From: Amycolatopsis acididurans
Lineage (GTDB): Bacteria; Actinomycetota; Actinomycetes; Mycobacteriales; Pseudonocardiaceae
Reading direction: 5' to 3'
DNA: 64,000 nucleotides
NCBI RefSeq assembly: GCF_012328925.1
Contig: NZ_JAAXLS010000001.1
Coordinates: forward strand, 558,001 to 622,000
Of this stretch, positions 60,522 through 64,000 are shown piece after piece (position 1 is the first letter of the stretch; every line of letters starts with the position of its first letter). The notes below the pieces were generated by a model. The model made no database searches. It was not told the origin of the DNA and was given only the letters and a program-made list of their open reading frames with translations. Both the position numbers and the translations under genes were made by a program.

Positions 60522-62023
60522 CGGGCAAGAACATCCTGTTCCTGATGACCGACCAGCATCGCGCCGACACGCTGGGCTGCTACGGCAACGACCGGGCCGT
60601 GACGCCGCATCTCGACGAGCTGGCCAGGACGGGAACGCGGTTCGACCGCTGGTACACCCCGACCGCCATCTGCACCCCCGCGCGGGCCAGCCTGCTCACC
60701 GGGCAGGCGCCGTTCCGGCACAAGCTGCTCGCCAACTACGAGCGCAACGTCGGCTACATCGAGGATCTGCCGGAGGGACAGTTCACCTTCTCGGAAGCGC
60801 TGGGCACCAAGGGATACAACCGGGGCCTGATCGGCAAATGGCACGTCGGGACCGCGAAGTCGGCCAATGACTTCGGGTTCGACGGGCCGGATCTGCCGGG
60901 CTGGCACAACCCGGTGGAGCATCCCGACTACCTCGCCTACCTGGCCGAGAACGACCTGCCGCCGTACGAGATCAGCGACCGCATCCGCGGCACGCTTCCC
61001 AACGGCGGCCCGGGAAACCTGCTCGCGGCGCGGCTGAACCAGCCGCTGGAGGCGACCTTCGAGCACTACCTGGCCACCCGGGCGATCGAGACCCTGGAAC
61101 GCTACGCGGCGGACGTGCGTGAGCGGGACAAGCCGTTCTTCCTCGCCCTGCACTTCTTCGGCCCGCACCTGCCCTACATCGTGCCCGACGAGTACTTCGA
61201 CCTGATCGACCCCGCCGGCGTGCCGTTGCCGAAATCGGTCGCCGAGACCTTCCACGGCAAGCCTCCGGTGCAGAAGAACTACAGTGCACATTGGACGTTC
61301 GACACGATGCCGATCGAGACCACGCGCAAGCTCATCGCCGTCTACTGGGGCTACGTCTCGCTCATCGATCACGAGATCGGCCGGGTCATGGCGGCGATGG
61401 ACCGGCTCGGGCTCACCGACGACACGGCGGTGTTCTTCACCTGTGACCACGGCGAGTTCACCGGCGCGCACCGGTTGCACGACAAGGGCCCGGCGATGTA
61501 CGAGGACATCTACCGCACCCCGGGAATCGTGCGGGTGCCCGGCGCGCCGGAAGGACAGGTCCGGCCGGAGTTCGTCAGCCTGCTGGACTGTACCGCGACG
61601 ATCCTGGATCTCGCGGGCATCGACCCGCGGCCCGCGGTGGACTCCCGCAGCCTGCTGCCACTGGTGTCCGGTGTGGACGACGTGGAGTGGGACCCCGACA
61701 TCGTGTGCGAGTTCCACGGACACCATTTCCCGTATCCGCAGCGGATGCTGCGCACCGACCGCTACAAGCTGGTGGTCAATCCGGACTCCGTCAACGAGCT
61801 GTACGACCTGCACACCGATCCCGACGAACTGCTCAACGTCTACGAGCTGCCGGAGATGGCCCCGGTGCGGGGCGCGCTGATGCGGCGGCTGTACGAGATC
61901 CTGCGCCGCCGCGGCGACAACTTCTACCACTGGATGACCTCGATGTACGACGTCGGGGACGTGGAGTACGACCCGACACTGAGCGGGCTGGACGAATCGA
62001 CCTACCAGAACACCAAACCCTGA
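60518..62023 (+). CDS. Type I sulfatase (formylglycine-dependent)
   Basis: Protein of 501 residues, no signal peptide, so cytosolic. Metal-site start NILFLMTDQHRADTLG, formylglycine motif C-T-P-A-R with Cys52 (ICTPARASLLTG), IGKWHVG near 110, FFGPHLPY and TCDHGEFTGAHR. It hydrolyses a sulfate ester taken up by the ABC system, releasing sulfate. It needs a formylglycine-generating enzyme or radical-SAM maturase, neither of which is in the window. Some proteins of this pattern are phosphonate monoester hydrolases, which share CxPxR; that alternative is open. Confidence 0.9.
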   Translation: MTGKNILFLMTDQHRADTLGCYGNDRAVTPHLDELARTGTRFDRWYTPTAICTPARASLLTGQAPFRHKLLANYERNVGYIEDLPEGQFTFSEALGTKGYNRGLIGKWHVGTAKSANDFGFDGPDLPGWHNPVEHPDYLAYLAENDLPPYEISDRIRGTLPNGGPGNLLAARLNQPLEATFEHYLATRAIETLERYAADVRERDKPFFLALHFFGPHLPYIVPDEYFDLIDPAGVPLPKSVAETFHGKPPVQKNYSAHWTFDTMPIETTRKLIAVYWGYVSLIDHEIGRVMAAMDRLGLTDDTAVFFTCDHGEFTGAHRLHDKGPAMYEDIYRTPGIVRVPGAPEGQVRPEFVSLLDCTATILDLAGIDPRPAVDSRSLLPLVSGVDDVEWDPDIVCEFHGHHFPYPQRMLRTDRYKLVVNPDSVNELYDLHTDPDELLNVYELPEMAPVRGALMRRLYEILRRRGDNFYHWMTSMYDVGDVEYDPTLSGLDESTYQNTKP

Positions 62024-62063
62024 CGCGATTCCGTCGCATCACCGAGCATGGGAGACGAGGACC

Positions 62064-64000
62064 ATGCGAGTTCGTCGTGCGCTCAGCCTGCTCGCCGCCG
62101 CACTGACCGCGCTGGCGGTCGGTGCGGCGCCCGCGCCTGTCGCGGCCACACCGCAGCCGGCGGCGGGCACCTACACCAACCCGGTCACGGCCGGAGTCGT
62201 CGACACCTTCCCCGATCCGGCGATGATCCGGGGCGCGGACGGGAACTGGTACGCCTACGGCACGACCAACCCGATCTTCAACAGCCGAGGCGAAACCGGT
62301 GAGCACATCCTGCCCGTGCTGCGCTCACCCGACATGGTCCACTGGACCTACGCCGGCGACGTCTACACCGAGGCCACCCGGCCGTCGTGGTGGCCGGCGG
62401 GCACGCGCCCGTTCGCGCCGGACATCCACTACGTCGCCGGGTCCTACCACCTGACCTACGGCCTGTCCGGCGGGGGAGTGGTGCTGCTGACCGGCCCGAC
62501 GCCGACGGGCCCCTGGACCGACCACGGCCTGATCGCCACGCTGGGCACCGGCTGCCCGACCAACCCGGCGGGTACGATCGACCAGTCCATGATCACCGAC
62601 ACCACCGGCACCCACTACCTGTACTGGGGCAGCTACGACACCGTGTGCGTCTCGGCGATGAACACCGACGCGACACGGCTGACCGGGCCGATCACGCAGG
62701 TGCTGCACGGCCGCCGCGCCGAGGGCTCGTTCCCCGTGCGGCGCGGCGACCACTACTACCTGTTCTACTCCGACGCCGGCTGCTGCCAGGGTTCGTTCAG
62801 CGGCTACACGGTCAAGGTCGGGCGCGCCGACAATCCGCGCGGCCCGTTCTACACCCAGGATGGGCAGGCGCTGACCGACCTGTCCAGCAAGAATGGCATC
62901 GTCCTCGCCGCGAACGGCAACGGATTCGCCGGTCCCGGCCACAACGCCATCCAGACCGACCTTTCCGGCCAGGACTGGCTGGTCTACCACGCGATTCCCT
63001 CGTCCGATCCGGACTTCCCGCCGGTGAGCACCGACGACGGGGTCAAGCCGAGCCTGTCCAAACGCCCGATGATGATCGACCGGCTGGACTGGATCGACGG
63101 CTGGCCGGTCGTGCGGGCCGGCGCCGGCCCGTCGGCGGGGCCGCAGCCCGCGCCTGTCACCACCCCGGTCGTGGGCAGCACCTTCAACGGCCCGACGACC
63201 GGCTGGAGCGCCCGTGGCGGGGCGTGGAAAGTGGAGCAGGAACCGGGGTCGGGCGGTGTCCTGACCCAGTCGTCCTCGGACACGTCGTACTACCTCTCCC
63301 CCCAACAGATCGGCGGTGACATCCGGGCGCAGGGACGGCTGAAGCTGACCGGCGGGGCCGGCGGCGCGGTGGGGCTGACCGTCTCGGACCGCAACGCGCG
63401 CAACACGATCACGGCGTGGGTCGATCGTGAACACCACACGCTCGCGGCAACCGTCACGAACGCCGGTGTCGCCACGACGAACAGCGTGGCGCTACCGTCC
63501 ACTTTCGAGTTCGGTGCCTGGCACGAGGTCGCGGTCGAGGCCCGTGGCGGGACGCTGACGGCGGAGGTCTCCGACGACGGGCTCCGCGACGCACAGGCGA
63601 CCGTCACGGTGAACCTGTCCGGACCGAAGCTGCAACCGGGACGGATCGGGGTGGCCTCGACCGCGGCGCCGGCCGCCGCGGACAACCTCAGCGCGGTACC
63701 GCTGTACCAGCCGGTCACCAGCCGCGTCGCGGAACCCGCGCCGGGCGTGCTGCTTCCGGGTTATTCGGACGATTTCACCGGCACCGGAAGGCCGGAGGCC
63801 GTGGATCCGGCATGGACCTGGGTCCGCGGTGGCGCCGCGACGGCGACCGAGGGAGGCGGCACGCTCACCTGGCCCACCCAGGCCGCCGAACTGTACCTGG
63901 GCGACAACACCGCTCCGGTACTGCTGCGGGACGCGCCGCCGGGTGACTTCCTCGTCGAGACGAAGCTGGCCTTCGACGGCACCAAGGCGGCCCAGCAGGC
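62064..64000 (+). CDS. Secreted GH43-type glycoside hydrolase (3' end outside window)
   Basis: At least 645 residues are visible. A Sec signal (LSLLAAALTALAVGAAPAPVAA) is followed by a five-bladed GH43-like catalytic domain: DPAMIRGADGNWYAYGTT with catalytic Asp51, FAPDIHYVAGSYHLTYGLS, TIDQSMITDTTG, and the acid Glu in RAEGSFPVRRGDHYYLFYS. After about residue 360, beta-sandwich modules begin (TPVVGSTFNGPTTGWSARGGAWKVE; DDFTGTGRPEAVDPAWTWVRGG), which look like accessory or DUF1349-type laminin-like domains. It probably cleaves arabinan or related polymers. ATG 62064; 40 bp after the sulfatase gene. Confidence 0.85.
   Translation, partial: MRVRRALSLLAAALTALAVGAAPAPVAATPQPAAGTYTNPVTAGVVDTFPDPAMIRGADGNWYAYGTTNPIFNSRGETGEHILPVLRSPDMVHWTYAGDVYTEATRPSWWPAGTRPFAPDIHYVAGSYHLTYGLSGGGVVLLTGPTPTGPWTDHGLIATLGTGCPTNPAGTIDQSMITDTTGTHYLYWGSYDTVCVSAMNTDATRLTGPITQVLHGRRAEGSFPVRRGDHYYLFYSDAGCCQGSFSGYTVKVGRADNPRGPFYTQDGQALTDLSSKNGIVLAANGNGFAGPGHNAIQTDLSGQDWLVYHAIPSSDPDFPPVSTDDGVKPSLSKRPMMIDRLDWIDGWPVVRAGAGPSAGPQPAPVTTPVVGSTFNGPTTGWSARGGAWKVEQEPGSGGVLTQSSSDTSYYLSPQQIGGDIRAQGRLKLTGGAGGAVGLTVSDRNARNTITAWVDREHHTLAATVTNAGVATTNSVALPSTFEFGAWHEVAVEARGGTLTAEVSDDGLRDAQATVTVNLSGPKLQPGRIGVASTAAPAAADNLSAVPLYQPVTSRVAEPAPGVLLPGYSDDFTGTGRPEAVDPAWTWVRGGAATATEGGGTLTWPTQAAELYLGDNTAPVLLRDAPPGDFLVETKLAFDGTKAAQQ

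Noticed and set aside
1-64000. CRISPR arrays, tRNA or rRNA genes, insertion sequences, attachment sites
   Set aside because: None seen: no regularly spaced repeats, no cloverleaf-like sequences beside genes, no transposase or integrase motifs.

Overview
The window comes from a very GC-rich actinobacterium. Gene content, start-codon use (many ATGA/GTGA overlaps) and families suggest an Amycolatopsis-like Pseudonocardiales; that placement is inference. No rRNA, tRNA, CRISPR array, insertion sequence or phage gene was seen.

Positions 1 to about 44.8 kb form one large stress/dormancy island. Its genes match, family for family, the DosR (dormancy) regulon of Mycobacterium tuberculosis: an Rv1733c-type membrane protein (partial), Hsp20, universal stress proteins, CBS-domain proteins, Acg-type nitroreductases, an Rv1738-type hibernation-like protein, an Rv2625c-type membrane protease with CBS domains, a CtpF-like P-type ATPase, a PncB2-like nicotinate phosphoribosyltransferase and a Tgs1-like WS/DGAT acyltransferase. 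These are interleaved with carbon-metabolism genes: PEP synthase, a degenerate pyruvate-kinase-like protein, two zinc alcohol dehydrogenases, an acetyl-CoA synthetase/pyruvate dehydrogenase/ACP operon, an archaeal-type FBP aldolase/phosphatase and GAPDH. They are also interleaved with transport genes (SulP, a xylose-type ABC system, a P1B-5 ATPase with a hemerythrin tail) and PhoU. By eye, 17 copies of an imperfect palindrome of the form GGGNC-N4-GNCCC lie in 12 upstream or divergent intergenic regions. They resemble the M. tuberculosis DosR box and plausibly tie the island into one hypoxia/redox regulon. No dosR/dosS gene lies in this window. A separate TetR/oxidoreductase pair with its own operators (16.9-18.6 kb) sits inside the island.

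From 44.9 to 46.1 kb are a DUF899 protein and a 2'-5' RNA-ligase-like protein. From 46.1 to 56.4 kb is a TetR-controlled catabolic cluster: TetR, an exporter, two phosphotriesterase-like proteins (the first lacking almost all metal ligands), a FAD monooxygenase, an HSL-type esterase, a metallo-beta-lactamase hydrolase, a CocE/NonD hydrolase and a convergent MHS-type importer. AT-rich operator-like repeats lie upstream of both the exporter and the hydrolase operon. From 56.7 to 62.0 kb a ROK regulator, an SsuABC-like importer and a sulfatase form a probable sulfate-ester/organosulfur scavenging operon. The window ends inside a secreted GH43-type glycosidase.

How it fits together: under low oxygen or stasis the island could supply chaperone and ribosome protection, AMP/ATP sensing (USP, CBS), flavin reductases, NAD salvage, triacylglycerol synthesis and a switch between acetyl-CoA formation and gluconeogenesis. 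This functional reading is inference from families and shared upstream motifs.
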